Part shown: in pieces, positions 18,248-27,500 of the stretch | Numbering within the stretch: the stretch's first letter is position 1 | How the letters are laid out: every line of letters starts with the position of its first letter | Source of the DNA: Calditrichia bacterium | GTDB taxonomy: Bacteria > Calditrichota > Calditrichia > RBG-13-44-9 > J075 | Direction: 5' to 3' | Length of the DNA stretch: 64,000 nucleotides | Assembly: GCA_020635015.1 (NCBI GenBank) | Contig: JACKAP010000005.1 | Span: 62,001 to 126,000, forward strand | Program-made: the position numbers and the translations under genes | Notes under the pieces: model-generated | The model's database searches: none | Told to the model about the DNA's origin: nothing | What the model saw: the letters and a program-made list of their open reading frames with translations, nothing else

Positions 18248-18300
18248 GGGCGGCCGGCACGCCTGGGCGAGTTGCGATTCGCCAGATGTGCCGGCCGCCC
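18248..18300. repeat. Palindrome related to family D core
   Basis: GGGCGGCCGGCAC (18248-18260) is mirrored exactly at 18288-18300. Between them lies GGGCGAGTTGCGATTCGCC, a two-mismatch relative of the family D core palindrome at 3258-3277, so this is a nested hairpin. Confidence 0.7.
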
Positions 18301-18403
18301 ATCGACCCATCTATATCCTCAAAAACCGTTGCGTGTTTTGGGGGAAAAGCGTAAATTGAACTCCGCTTCACAAATGGCAACTTAAATCCGGAATGGGACG
18401 ATT

Positions 18404-19702
18404 ATGGAAAACCTCGAATGTAAAATCATGTTTATTTTCCCCGGCCAGGGGTCGCAATATGCCGGGATGGGCAGTGACATTCATCAGCAATATGCCGTGG
18501 CCCGCAGTATTTACGAGCGGGCCGGCAATACCCTGGGATTTGACATCGCAGCGCTCTCTTTTCACGATCCGGAAAACAAGCTGGACCTTACCCGCTACAC
18601 CCAGGTGGCGCTGCTGACGCATTCGATCGCCTGTCTGGAGGTGTTCCGGGAATTAACCGATGGCCGGGTGCAGGCAGATATTGCCGCCGGGCATAGCCTG
18701 GGAGAATATTGCGCCCTGGTGGCTTCCGGCGCCCTGAGCTTCGAGACCGCCCTCCGCCTGGTGCAAAAACGGGGCGAATTGATGAGCGAATATGGAAGGG
18801 GCAAGATGCTCGCCCTGCCGATGGACCGCGATACGGTAAAATCCTTCATCGACCAATTCTATTGCGGCATCGGCGGCTGCAACCTGCCGGAGCAGACGGT
18901 GGTCGGCGGCCGGGAGGAAGATCTGCAGGCGGTAGCGGATTTTGTTTCCAGCGAGCACCGCAAGCGCAGCACCATGCTCAATACCGAGGGCGCCTTCCAC
19001 ACCTACCTGATGATCAAAGCAGCGGAAGCCTACCGGCCTTTCCTCAATGAGGCGGATATGACCGCGCCGGAAATCCAGGTGCTGGCCAATTATAGCGGCA
19101 CTTATCACGACCCGGACCCGGCCAAGATCAAAGCGATGCTGTTCTTCCAGTTGTTCAATCCGGTGCGTTGGACCACCTGCATGCAGACCGCCATCGAGGA
19201 TGGGGTGCATACTATTATCGAGTTCGGCGGCGGGATCGGCAAGGGCGACAGCCCGGCGGAGCGGCGTCCCAACCTGATGGGCATTACCACCCGCATCGCC
19301 AAGGCCCATAATGTTTATATTCGCTATCTCCCGGCGATCAATCTGGCGACCATCGATCGCGCCACCCACGTTGGTACCGGGGTGGATGACAACTGGTTCT
19401 ACCTCCTGCTCCCGGAAGCCGAGGGCAGCCTCACCCCGGAAGCGGAAGCACTTCTGAAACAGGTGGAGACCCTCGACCTCACCCCCCTGGTGCAGATCAT
19501 CCGTGAACCGGCCGCAGCCAACCTGCGCTCGCTGCAGAAAGTCGATCCCAACATCAAAGCGGCCCAGCCCTGCCTGACCGTGGTGGTGGGAGCGGAAACC
19601 GATGCGATTTTAACCTATTATCGCGAGGATATCGCCGAACGGCTGCAGGAACTGCGCCAGCATTTGGAGAATAGCGGGTATCATTATCTGAGCCCGGCCT
19701 AA
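18404..19702 (+). CDS. Stand-alone malonyl/acyl transferase (FabD-like) with C-terminal extension
   Basis: 432 residues. The acyltransferase fold covers about 8-310: FPGQGSQYAG (13-22), nucleophile S98 in GHSLGEYCAL, R123 in QKRGELM (the Arg that binds the malonyl carboxylate in FabD) and H199 in EGAFHTYL. These indicate transfer of malonyl groups from CoA to an acyl carrier protein. About 120 further residues at the C-terminus (from about 312) are not part of the FabD core and were not recognised. An alternative ATG at 18428 would trim eight residues. It is transcribed away from the reductase and toward the CHAT gene. With the megasynthase's own AT domain also intact, this could be a second, trans-acting loader or the cell's housekeeping FabD. 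Confidence 0.86.
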   Translation: MENLECKIMFIFPGQGSQYAGMGSDIHQQYAVARSIYERAGNTLGFDIAALSFHDPENKLDLTRYTQVALLTHSIACLEVFRELTDGRVQADIAAGHSLGEYCALVASGALSFETALRLVQKRGELMSEYGRGKMLALPMDRDTVKSFIDQFYCGIGGCNLPEQTVVGGREEDLQAVADFVSSEHRKRSTMLNTEGAFHTYLMIKAAEAYRPFLNEADMTAPEIQVLANYSGTYHDPDPAKIKAMLFFQLFNPVRWTTCMQTAIEDGVHTIIEFGGGIGKGDSPAERRPNLMGITTRIAKAHNVYIRYLPAINLATIDRATHVGTGVDDNWFYLLLPEAEGSLTPEAEALLKQVETLDLTPLVQIIREPAAANLRSLQKVDPNIKAAQPCLTVVVGAETDAILTYYREDIAERLQELRQHLENSGYHYLSPA

Positions 19703-19707
19703 GCCGT

Positions 19708-22700
19708 TTACCCGGCATCTTTGGCGCGCAGATAATACCTTATCAGGATTGCGCAAATCACCAATAACAGTATAGCGAGAGCCCATCTCCATTTCAGCCA
19801 CGTTTTTTCCCAGGAATCCGAGTTGCTGCCGGGATGTCCATAAAGCGTAAACGGCGCCCAGAAGAAGGGATGTTGGTAGTAAATGGCCGTCTCAGAATTC
19901 TGATGCTGCCGGATCATCATCCGTTTGGCATGGCTCAACGCCGCCGCCTTGGTCAATCCTTCACGCAAAAGTAATCGATAAAAAACCGGCATCAACTCTG
20001 AAGTAAACCGGTCGCTTACCTGCCAGTGAGTCATCAGCACCGATTTGGCGCCTGCCCCCAGAAAGAGACGGGGAAGTCCCAGAATACCCTCTCCGGCCAC
20101 CAGCCGCCCCCGGCCGCTCTCACAGGCGCTGAGGGTGATCAGATCGCAATTGAGCTGCAAATCCATGATTTCGTATCCCATCAGTAACCCATCATCAGCG
20201 GTATCGCTGCTCAACGCCAGTGCCAAACCGGAAAAAGCGGCAAAAGTAGAATCCGCGAATCCATGGGTTGCCATATGCACAATCTGGCAGCGGGAAATTT
20301 CCTGCTGCAGTGCAAATTTAGTCGCCTGCTCTTGTTGGATGATCTTCGCTTCGGGATAAATTTTCTGAATCTGTTTTGCCTCAATATCGGCATACACCAG
20401 CGGTTCAAACACCCAACCGGCGCGGTTGGCATAGGCCGCTTCAGGCGCTGCCGCTGTTGCTGTGGTGTCATAAGTAAAAGGGTTGGCAAAGATCGTCATG
20501 GCGGGGCCGCTCAGGGGCTGCGGCTCGGCTTTTCCCAGGAAGGCGGCAGTGGGGCAATTGGTAATTGTATAGCGATGCACCAAAAACTTATCGGCGTAAT
20601 CCGGAAAATCCCTGGGTACATAGGCAGGCCGTTCCGCCGGAGCAGTGAGCAGCATATCCAGGGGAAGATTCATCATCGGCGTATCTGGCAACACCAGCAA
20701 TTGCTGCGGTAAAGCGATATTTTTTTCCACCGGTTCTATTAAAACCTGATAAAGCCGGTAGGCAATATCCGCCCGAAACACCGGCTGCTTCCGCAAATCC
20801 GGCTGGTCAATCCGGTGAAATGGCGTGATCAACGAGTCGACACCGGCCGCAAGCATCTTCGAAGCGGATTTCAAAGGCACAATACAATTGTCCGATCCGG
20901 TAATCACCATAACAAATGCGTTATCTTCGGCGATATGATAGAGCAATAATCCCGCTTGGGTCCGTTGTAAATAATCCCTGATATCCGCCAGAGAAGGCAG
21001 GGTGGATTGCGGCGGCAGCCCACCCTTTTGATCCTGCCGAATCAACTGCAGTCGCTGAGCCAGCAAGGTCAGACGCAGGGTTTCCAGGCGGTTCTGCAGG
21101 GAATCCAGGTCTGCCGGAGGGGGAAAATGGGAGGATGCTTCCCGCAACAAGCGTTGCTGTCCCCGAAGCTCTGCCACGGTCCGCTCATATGCTTCCGTGT
21201 ATGAAATATGCCCGGCATTGTGCTGCAAATCGAGTAAAGCCCGGCTTTGTCCCAATGAATGATAGACAAAGATACTGTCTAAATCGACGGCATCGTTTTC
21301 CTGCTGATAGCGTTGCAGGTAACATTGAACCAGTTTCTGATAGACGGTATGCGTTTCCGCAAAATAACCGATCCGAAACGGATCGGCATGCAGCCTGCTT
21401 CGGGTTGCTTCCACCACCTGTGCGGCCTGGCGGTATGAGCGAATTGCTTTTTGCAGATCACCGGATTGGCGGTGCAGATCGCCATAGCCCACAAAAATTT
21501 CCCACAGCAAATCGCTGATATCCTCGGCGGATGCAATCCGGAAAGCGCGGTCATAATAGTGAGCCGCTTCCTCCTGATGCCCCTCATAAAGGGCAATATT
21601 TCCCAGGCGCAGTTGGCACATTCCCTGGTAATTGGCGGCGTCAACCGACGTTGCCGCATCAAATGCCGCCAGATAATACTCGCGCGCCTGCTCAAAACTT
21701 CTTTCCTGATAATACGATTCGGCAATCTTTCCCAACCATTCAAACGCTTCTTTGCGATAAGTCGGCGTCTGATCCAGATAACGGAGATAGGCTTCAAAAG
21801 CGTTCCTGGCGCGGGCAAAGTGCTGCGCTTCCAGCAGTAGCTGGCCTTGTTTGGCCCGGGCCGTCTCCTGCTCGTAGCGCATCTGGTTGGACTTGGCAAT
21901 TTGATAAGCGCTCTGCAGATCTTTCTCGGCCAGATCCAGTTGCTTTAACTTGATGTAAAAATCGGCCCGGTCGAACAGCACGCTGACGATGTAATATCCG
22001 TTTTTTGATGCCATGGCAACCGTACCGGCCCGGGAGAGTGCGTCATATCCTTCGGTGTAACGACCCAGCGAATAATATGTGGTGCCGAGCCCGCGGTACC
22101 AGTCCGCCAGGAAGCGGGGCTGGTTGAGCCGCGCACAGACCCTGATGGCCTCCAGAAAAGCTTTTTCCGCTTCCCGGTAATCGCCGCAGTCCCGGTACAG
22201 GTAGCCGCGATAGCCGGAAAGCATCTGCTGCCGGTGATAATCCATGCTCTGCAAAGCCAGTGCATAAGCATCATCGTAGTGCTTCAGTGCAGCTGCATAC
22301 TCCTTATTGACCTGTTGGGCGAAGAATCCGCAATAAGTGAGAAATTTGGCAGCGGCCCGCAAATCGTGTTGCGCGAGGGCAAGGCGATAGCCCTGCCGCC
22401 ATCTCGCCTCTGCCCGGGAGGTTTGCGATTGGTAAAAGCACGCGGTACCCCAGACTTCCAGTACGATTTTTTGCCCGATGAGCTCGGGAGGCAGTTGACT
22501 CAAAATGTCGATAACAGTTTTATATTCCGAACGGAAATAGGCATAAAAAGCCTCCGCCAGGCGCCGGGAAAGCACGCTTAAAGCGCGGTTGCGCAGGAGT
22601 GCCTCCCCCCGGAATTTATCAGATCGATAATGATCGAACTCGACAAACTCATACAGCAACGCCACCGGCGGGTCGTTGCTTCCAACCGCCCGGAGAAATG

Positions 22701-23073
22701 CCGCAAAGGCCCCGGCTTCATCGGCTTCCAACTGATACGTCTTTGCCAGCATCCAATAAGCATTCCGGGCACAGGAAGAATCCTTCGTGAGACTTTGAAA
22801 ATAAGCTTTGCCCGCTTCAAACTGTTCATGAAAGGTATACCAATCCAACAGGGTGAAATAAACATCGGCAAAGCCCGGATGCCGGTGCAGAAACTGCTGC
22901 AGCGCGACAATCCGCTGCGCGGCGGAGTCGGCACGGATCGTATCTACCAATCCATAAAAAGACCGGTAAAGCCGGTCATCCGGCTCCTTCCCCGACAGCG
23001 CTGTGCTCAAAAATACCAGCGCCAGGCACAGGCGGAGCAGCCGCCGCATCACGTCTGTTGTGTGGTTACTCAT
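19708..23073 (-). CDS. TPR-repeat CHAT-domain protease, exported and C-terminally anchored
   Basis: 1121 residues from the ATG at 23073; a second Met at residue 9 (23049) gives a cleaner signal peptide (MRRLLRLCLALVFLSTALSG). Residues about 30-600 are TPR-like helical repeats (YRGLGTTYYSLGRYTEGYDAL, GYGDLHRQSGDLQKAIRSY). Residues about 730-1085 are a CHAT (caspase-like) domain with the His-Cys dyad: H937 in HMATHGF and C984 in SACESGRG. ILGLPRLFLGAGAKSVLMTHW and HPFFWAPFTLYG follow. A transmembrane helix at about 1096-1115 and a short basic tail close the protein. The topology implied is periplasmic TPR and protease with a C-terminal anchor. The start codon overlaps the stop of the upstream 56-residue peptide gene (ATGA), so they are translationally coupled. 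The substrate is unknown. Confidence 0.88.
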   Translation of the reverse strand: MSNHTTDVMRRLLRLCLALVFLSTALSGKEPDDRLYRSFYGLVDTIRADSAAQRIVALQQFLHRHPGFADVYFTLLDWYTFHEQFEAGKAYFQSLTKDSSCARNAYWMLAKTYQLEADEAGAFAAFLRAVGSNDPPVALLYEFVEFDHYRSDKFRGEALLRNRALSVLSRRLAEAFYAYFRSEYKTVIDILSQLPPELIGQKIVLEVWGTACFYQSQTSRAEARWRQGYRLALAQHDLRAAAKFLTYCGFFAQQVNKEYAAALKHYDDAYALALQSMDYHRQQMLSGYRGYLYRDCGDYREAEKAFLEAIRVCARLNQPRFLADWYRGLGTTYYSLGRYTEGYDALSRAGTVAMASKNGYYIVSVLFDRADFYIKLKQLDLAEKDLQSAYQIAKSNQMRYEQETARAKQGQLLLEAQHFARARNAFEAYLRYLDQTPTYRKEAFEWLGKIAESYYQERSFEQAREYYLAAFDAATSVDAANYQGMCQLRLGNIALYEGHQEEAAHYYDRAFRIASAEDISDLLWEIFVGYGDLHRQSGDLQKAIRSYRQAAQVVEATRSRLHADPFRIGYFAETHTVYQKLVQCYLQRYQQENDAVDLDSIFVYHSLGQSRALLDLQHNAGHISYTEAYERTVAELRGQQRLLREASSHFPPPADLDSLQNRLETLRLTLLAQRLQLIRQDQKGGLPPQSTLPSLADIRDYLQRTQAGLLLYHIAEDNAFVMVITGSDNCIVPLKSASKMLAAGVDSLITPFHRIDQPDLRKQPVFRADIAYRLYQVLIEPVEKNIALPQQLLVLPDTPMMNLPLDMLLTAPAERPAYVPRDFPDYADKFLVHRYTITNCPTAAFLGKAEPQPLSGPAMTIFANPFTYDTTATAAAPEAAYANRAGWVFEPLVYADIEAKQIQKIYPEAKIIQQEQATKFALQQEISRCQIVHMATHGFADSTFAAFSGLALALSSDTADDGLLMGYEIMDLQLNCDLITLSACESGRGRLVAGEGILGLPRLFLGAGAKSVLMTHWQVSDRFTSELMPVFYRLLLREGLTKAAALSHAKRMMIRQHQNSETAIYYQHPFFWAPFTLYGHPGSNSDSWEKTWLKWRWALAILLLVICAILIRYYLRAKDAG

Positions 23074-23240
23074 TCTTCGATCGTATACCCCCGGCCTTCC
23101 GGTTTGGGACCACCACGCCCCTCCGGCTTGGGCCCCCCTTGGGTTTGGGCGGTATTCAGATTACGATAAATCAGATAAAGCAACCATGGCACCGGCAGTA
23201 ACAGAATGATGATAACCAGCAATAATAAAGTGATCGACAT
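23070..23240 (-). CDS. 56-residue single-pass membrane peptide coupled to CHAT protease
   Basis: Starts at ATG 23240 after GAGGAGG and ends in TGA overlapping the next ATG. Residues 3-22 are strongly hydrophobic (SITLLLLVIIILLLPVPWLL), then YLIYRN and a tail containing the octapeptide GGPKPEGR twice in a row, ending GYTIEE. The two octapeptide copies are identical in sequence although six of their eight codons differ at the third base. That supports real translation and selection on the peptide. Function is unknown. Possibilities are a partner, membrane anchor or substrate of the coupled TPR-CHAT protease. Confidence 0.8.
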   Translation of the reverse strand: MSITLLLLVIIILLLPVPWLLYLIYRNLNTAQTQGGPKPEGRGGPKPEGRGYTIEE

Positions 23241-23552
23241 GCATTCCTCCTCAACGATGAATGATGTAAATGAATTACGCACTTATTGCAAGCGACGAAT
23301 CCGCAATTATACGATTGTTCAGGCGTATCAGTTTGCACTTTTCGTAATATATTAACAATTCGGTGGATAATAACCAAATTTTTCCACCTTATTCATGCGC
23401 ATATCGAATCGATTGTTGGAGAGTTCATTCGGGCACTGGTTTACGGCAAGAGCGTCAAATATGTCTTCGATCCGGGGCGCGCCCAGATCCATAGGAGCGA
23501 AACCAAAAACCAACGACTAATAACTAATAACCAACAGCCAACCTTCCGGTTT
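23241..23552. other. Intergenic region between peptide gene and PPTase
   Basis: 312 bases. Contains the candidate -10 box above and, at about 23500-23545, an A/C-rich stretch with repeated AACCAA/CTAATAA units just beyond the PPTase stop. No gene, RNA or clear terminator was seen. Confidence 0.5.
23306..23311 (-). promoter_or_regulatory. Candidate -10 box for the peptide-CHAT operon
   Basis: TATAAT read on the minus strand, 66 bases upstream of the peptide gene. The -35 region at the expected distance is poor, so this is a weak call. Confidence 0.3.
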
Positions 23553-24266
23553 TCAACTGCGCTTGATGTCTGTGCAGCTAATCAGCGGCAGCGGAGAAGT
23601 GCCGGTTACCACGGTCAGAACCACATCATTCTCCACCCGCCACCAGCCGTAAAACCGCCGGGCTTCTTGCTGCACCGTTACCAGCAAGGGATGCCAGGTT
23701 TCCGGGCGGGGATCATAGCGGAAATCGACGCTTACCGAGCGGGTATCGCGGCGCAGGCCCTCGCGCAGGGCTTTCAGGGCGCTTTCTTTGGCGCTCCATA
23801 CCAGGTTCATACCCAGCGTTTGTTCCTCAGCGGACAGTGCCGCAACTTGCCGTTGCTCCTCCGGAGTGAAGTAATCCTCCCTAAAAATCTCCGGCCGCGG
23901 TTCGAGCATTTCCACATCGCAGCCAAGCGCAATACCTTCCCCCGCCACCACGCAAAATCCCCGCCCTCCGCTGTGGCTCAGCGATATGACGCAGGGTGCC
24001 GGCTGCCCTCCCAGAAATACTTCCGGCGCTCCGTCCTCCGCGGCGATGATCTCGATATCCGCTGGCGAAAGATTCTCCGGAAAATATCCGCGCAGGGCAT
24101 TTTTAGCCGTCCAGCGACCCAGCCGCCAGTCGTTGCGCCGCTTCTCGAAGCGCAGCCCGGACAACACCTCCTGCTCCCGCGGGGAAAGCCAGTGATTATC
24201 CTCCGGCAATTGCACGTAGTGTGCGAGGTGCCAGAGAATGGCTGGTTGCGAGGGTTGATTTTTCAT
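23553..24266 (-). CDS. Sfp-type 4'-phosphopantetheinyl transferase
   Basis: 237 residues from ATG 24266 (an upstream in-frame TTG at 24281 is less likely). It transfers phosphopantetheine from CoA to carrier proteins. Motifs are RRNDWRLGRWTAK at 43-55, ISLSHSGGRG at 94-103, GCDVEM with Mg-binding D117 and E119, and WSAKESALKAL with W157, K160 and E161. The length fits Sfp/EntD-class enzymes, which serve polyketide and PUFA-synthase carrier domains, rather than the short AcpS class. It lies 236 bases downstream of the carboxylase gene on the same strand, separated by a family C repeat. It is probably the activating enzyme for the megasynthase. Confidence 0.88.
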   Translation of the reverse strand: MKNQPSQPAILWHLAHYVQLPEDNHWLSPREQEVLSGLRFEKRRNDWRLGRWTAKNALRGYFPENLSPADIEIIAAEDGAPEVFLGGQPAPCVISLSHSGGRGFCVVAGEGIALGCDVEMLEPRPEIFREDYFTPEEQRQVAALSAEEQTLGMNLVWSAKESALKALREGLRRDTRSVSVDFRYDPRPETWHPLLVTVQQEARRFYGWWRVENDVVLTVVTGTSPLPLISCTDIKRS

Positions 24267-24293
24267 ACGATAGCCCGGCAAAAATCATTTTTT

Positions 24294-24396
24294 GTATTTG
24301 GGTAGATGAAGCGATAGAATTGAGGTTCTGTGCGTTCTTTCTTTTATAGCGACACTATGCATAGTGTCGCTATAAAAGAAATAGCTACCCAAATAC
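24294..24396. repeat. Family C palindromic repeat, copy 1
   Basis: A perfect 44-base palindrome (24338-24381, arm TTTCTTTTATAGCGACACTATG) is enclosed by 11-base inverted arms GTATTTGGGTA (24294-24304) and TACCCAAATAC (24386-24396). The left half, including GATGAAGCGATA, matches the reverse complement of the copy at 44660-44762. Confidence 0.85.
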
Positions 24397-24502
24397 CATT
24401 TTTTTCTGGTTTGGGCGGCCTGCATACTCCCGGGTGCTGCCTTTGACATTCTTAAGCGTATTTGCCTCCGAATCCCCCTCGATAACCATTCACCGTTTAC
24501 CA

Positions 24503-27500
24503 TTAATCATTGAGCATTAGCTCCCGTTCCAGCTCCCTGCGCATCCCCCGCTCGACCGCCTCGATCAGGTAGGGCCGCAATTGTGCCGGTGGAATGATCC
24601 GGTTCACCGATCCCACCTCCAGCGCCCGCTGCACGCTGTGTACGCCGTCAAACTCCTCCGCCACCTGGCCGAGCATTTCCGAGTAGATCTCGCCATAGAG
24701 ATCATTCCGCCCGGCACGGAGTTTGACTTTTTCCGCGCCGGCAGCCTGGGCAATCTGGCTGTCGAGCGACTTCAGACGCGGATCGCTCTCGGTGCGTTTT
24801 TTGACCTCCCGGGCAAACACCACTGCCGCCGCCGGCGCGCCGCCAATCACTGAAGCATAGCTTCCCTCCAGCGCCGCCACCTCCATGTTGTCGTTCAGGG
24901 CATTGGAAAATACCACAAAAGCGCCGCCGTGATAGCGGGAGATCACACAAAATACGATCGGCCCTTTAAAATTTACCACTGCCCGGCCAATCTCCGCGCC
25001 GAATTCCAGTTGCCACTCCCGCAGCGATTCCGGCGACCCGTCAAAGCCGGAGAGGTTGGCCAGCACTACCAGCGGGCGGCTGTTGCTGGCGGCATTGATC
25101 GCCCGGGCAATTTTTTTCGAGGCCCGGGGAAAGAGCGTTCCGGCAGTCCATTGATAGGGCCCGTCGGCCGGTACAAATCCGAGCCGGGGCAGGGGGCGCG
25201 ATTCAAAGCCGATCAAGCAGACCGGCTGTCCTCCCAGATGGGCATCCCAGATCACTCCCACCTCGGCATCCTGCATGGCCAGCCAGCGCTCCAGGGGCGG
25301 ATGATCCTGATCGATTGCCGCCTGCATCACCCGGCGGATGTTGAAGGGTTTCTTACGCCCGGGATTATTCTCCCCGGAAAAAATATCCCCCACCCGCTCA
25401 AACTCCTCACCGTGCGGAAACATACAGACATCCCGCCCGGCGGGATCATTGGTATCCGCCTTGCGCGGGAACCGCTCTCCCGGCGCCACATAACTGTGAC
25501 GGTAGTAATTGAACAGAATCTGGCAGGCTTCCCCCAGGTCATGGGCAAAATACTGCGCCTGGCCGTTCGGCCCCATGATGCGCTCATAGCCGCCAATCCC
25601 CTGGTTATCCTCCGCCGCCACCCCGCCGGAATATTCCAGGGCCTGCTTGCCGGTCAACACCATCGCGCTTTCCGGAGTCATCACCAGGATCCCCCGGGTA
25701 TGCATCAGCATGGTTGCCTCAGCGTTCCAGTAGGGTTGGGCTCCCACGTTGATCCCGCACACCACCACGTTGATCTCGCCCCCGGCCTGGGTAAATTCAA
25801 TGATGCGCCGCAGCACCAGGGCAATCCAGTCCATATTCTCGGTACCGCTGTCCATGGCAATCTTCGCCCCGGCGGAGATGGCATACCACTCCAGCGGCAG
25901 ATTCAGTTCCCGGGCCAGTTCCAGCCCCGCATTGATGCGCCGGCACTCCGGTTCGGCCAGCGCCCCCAGCCCCTGACTGGGATCGCCGAACAGCGCCACC
26001 CGGCGCATGCCTTCCGGATAACGGTCGGTGAAATTGGTAATCACGCCCACAATAATATTGGCGCGATTTTCCCCATACGGACGCTCCACCGGCACCAACC
26101 GGTGATGGTCATCCAGATCATATTCCACAAACTCGCCCGGGGGAAAATCCGAATTTTCCTGCCCCTGCGGGGTGAGCAGACGGATCAGTTCGTAAGGATA
26201 GAGCAATCCCCGCTGGCGCAGTTTCACCACCTGCTTCTTATAATCCGAGAGGGTGCGCACCGGCTGTTCGCCCGGCTCCCGGAAACGCGTCACCACCACC
26301 CCGCCGGCCGGCTGGGTCACCTCCAGGATCGCGGCTTTCAGCATGCCGTTCTCTCCGGGAATGCGCACCCGGGCGGTCACCTTTTCCAGCCCCAACCCCT
26401 CCAGCGCCGGCTGCATGCGTTTGAATATCTCCTGCAATTCATCAGCCGGAATGGTGAGAGGCGGCCAAAGATAGAGCAGCACCCGGTTCCAGTAGAGCCG
26501 GTTCCGGGGCGGCAGTTGGGCCAGGTAACGCCGCATGCTCGCCAGGGTCTCCAGCAAAATGAATTCCAGGTTGGGAATCCACAGATGGCCCTGATGGTTG
26601 ACATCCGAGGGGGTCAGATCACGCACTTCCGCGAAAGCGAACAGTCGTTCATCCCCGGGATTCTCCTGTGATACTCCCTTGAACAGGTAAATATCTTCGA
26701 TGGTGGGAATTCGTTCGATCTGGAAGTTCTGCAGCCGCCAGATCTCCAGGCGCTTGCCCATCATCGGGTGGATGCCGCGGTAGGTTTTCTCCTCGACGAA
26801 CCCAATTTCATGATGGCGATAGGTAAACAGCATCACCCCGGCCATGCTCAGACTGCTCTCGGAAGCGGACACCGCGACCGACACCCGGTGGATCCGGCGG
26901 GGAAATCTGGCGGTATCAAGCACTTCACGGATCGCTTCCACCGTCTCTTCGGCCGGAGGTAACTCGCCCTGCTGCCAGACGTTGATATCGATCACCACCT
27001 CTACCCCTTCCGGCACTTTTTCGATCAAGGAACAGAGCATTTCCACCCGCGCGGCGAGTTTTTCATATTTGGCATGGGTGGTCAGGAGGCGGAACGACTG
27101 TCCCTGGTAATCGTATCCCGCCGACAAAACGGTTTGCGGCTCGGAGATTTCCAGGCGGATCGCTTCCAACTCGCGGATACGGTAATAGCGCCGGATCAGC
27201 ACCTCCAGCATGATCCGGCGCAGCGCCGGAGAAGCGCTCTCGAAGCGGTTGGAGAGCAGCGGCTTCAGGGGCTGCGGGCAGGCTGCCAATTTCGAGATCA
27301 ATTCATCCCGGTCTTCCGCTTCGGGCCGGGCATCCAGCCTCGCCAATATTTCATTCACTTCCGCATAGATCCGGTTGCGAATTCCCTCCAGATAAGGTTG
27401 ATCGAAATACCGGTAGCGTACTTCCCGGGCCAGGTCACATACCGCCGGATATCGCCCCTGGGTTTCGGTGATCATCCGGTTGAGCAGTTGGCGGAACTCC

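Noticed and set aside
18110..18385. 91-codon open frame between HMGR and the AT gene
   Set aside because: It crosses a GC palindrome, has no clear ribosome site and shows no recognisable domain.
19708..23073. Type III-E CRISPR-associated TPR-CHAT (Csx29-like)
   Set aside because: The protein is exported and membrane-anchored, and no cas genes or CRISPR repeats occur in the window.
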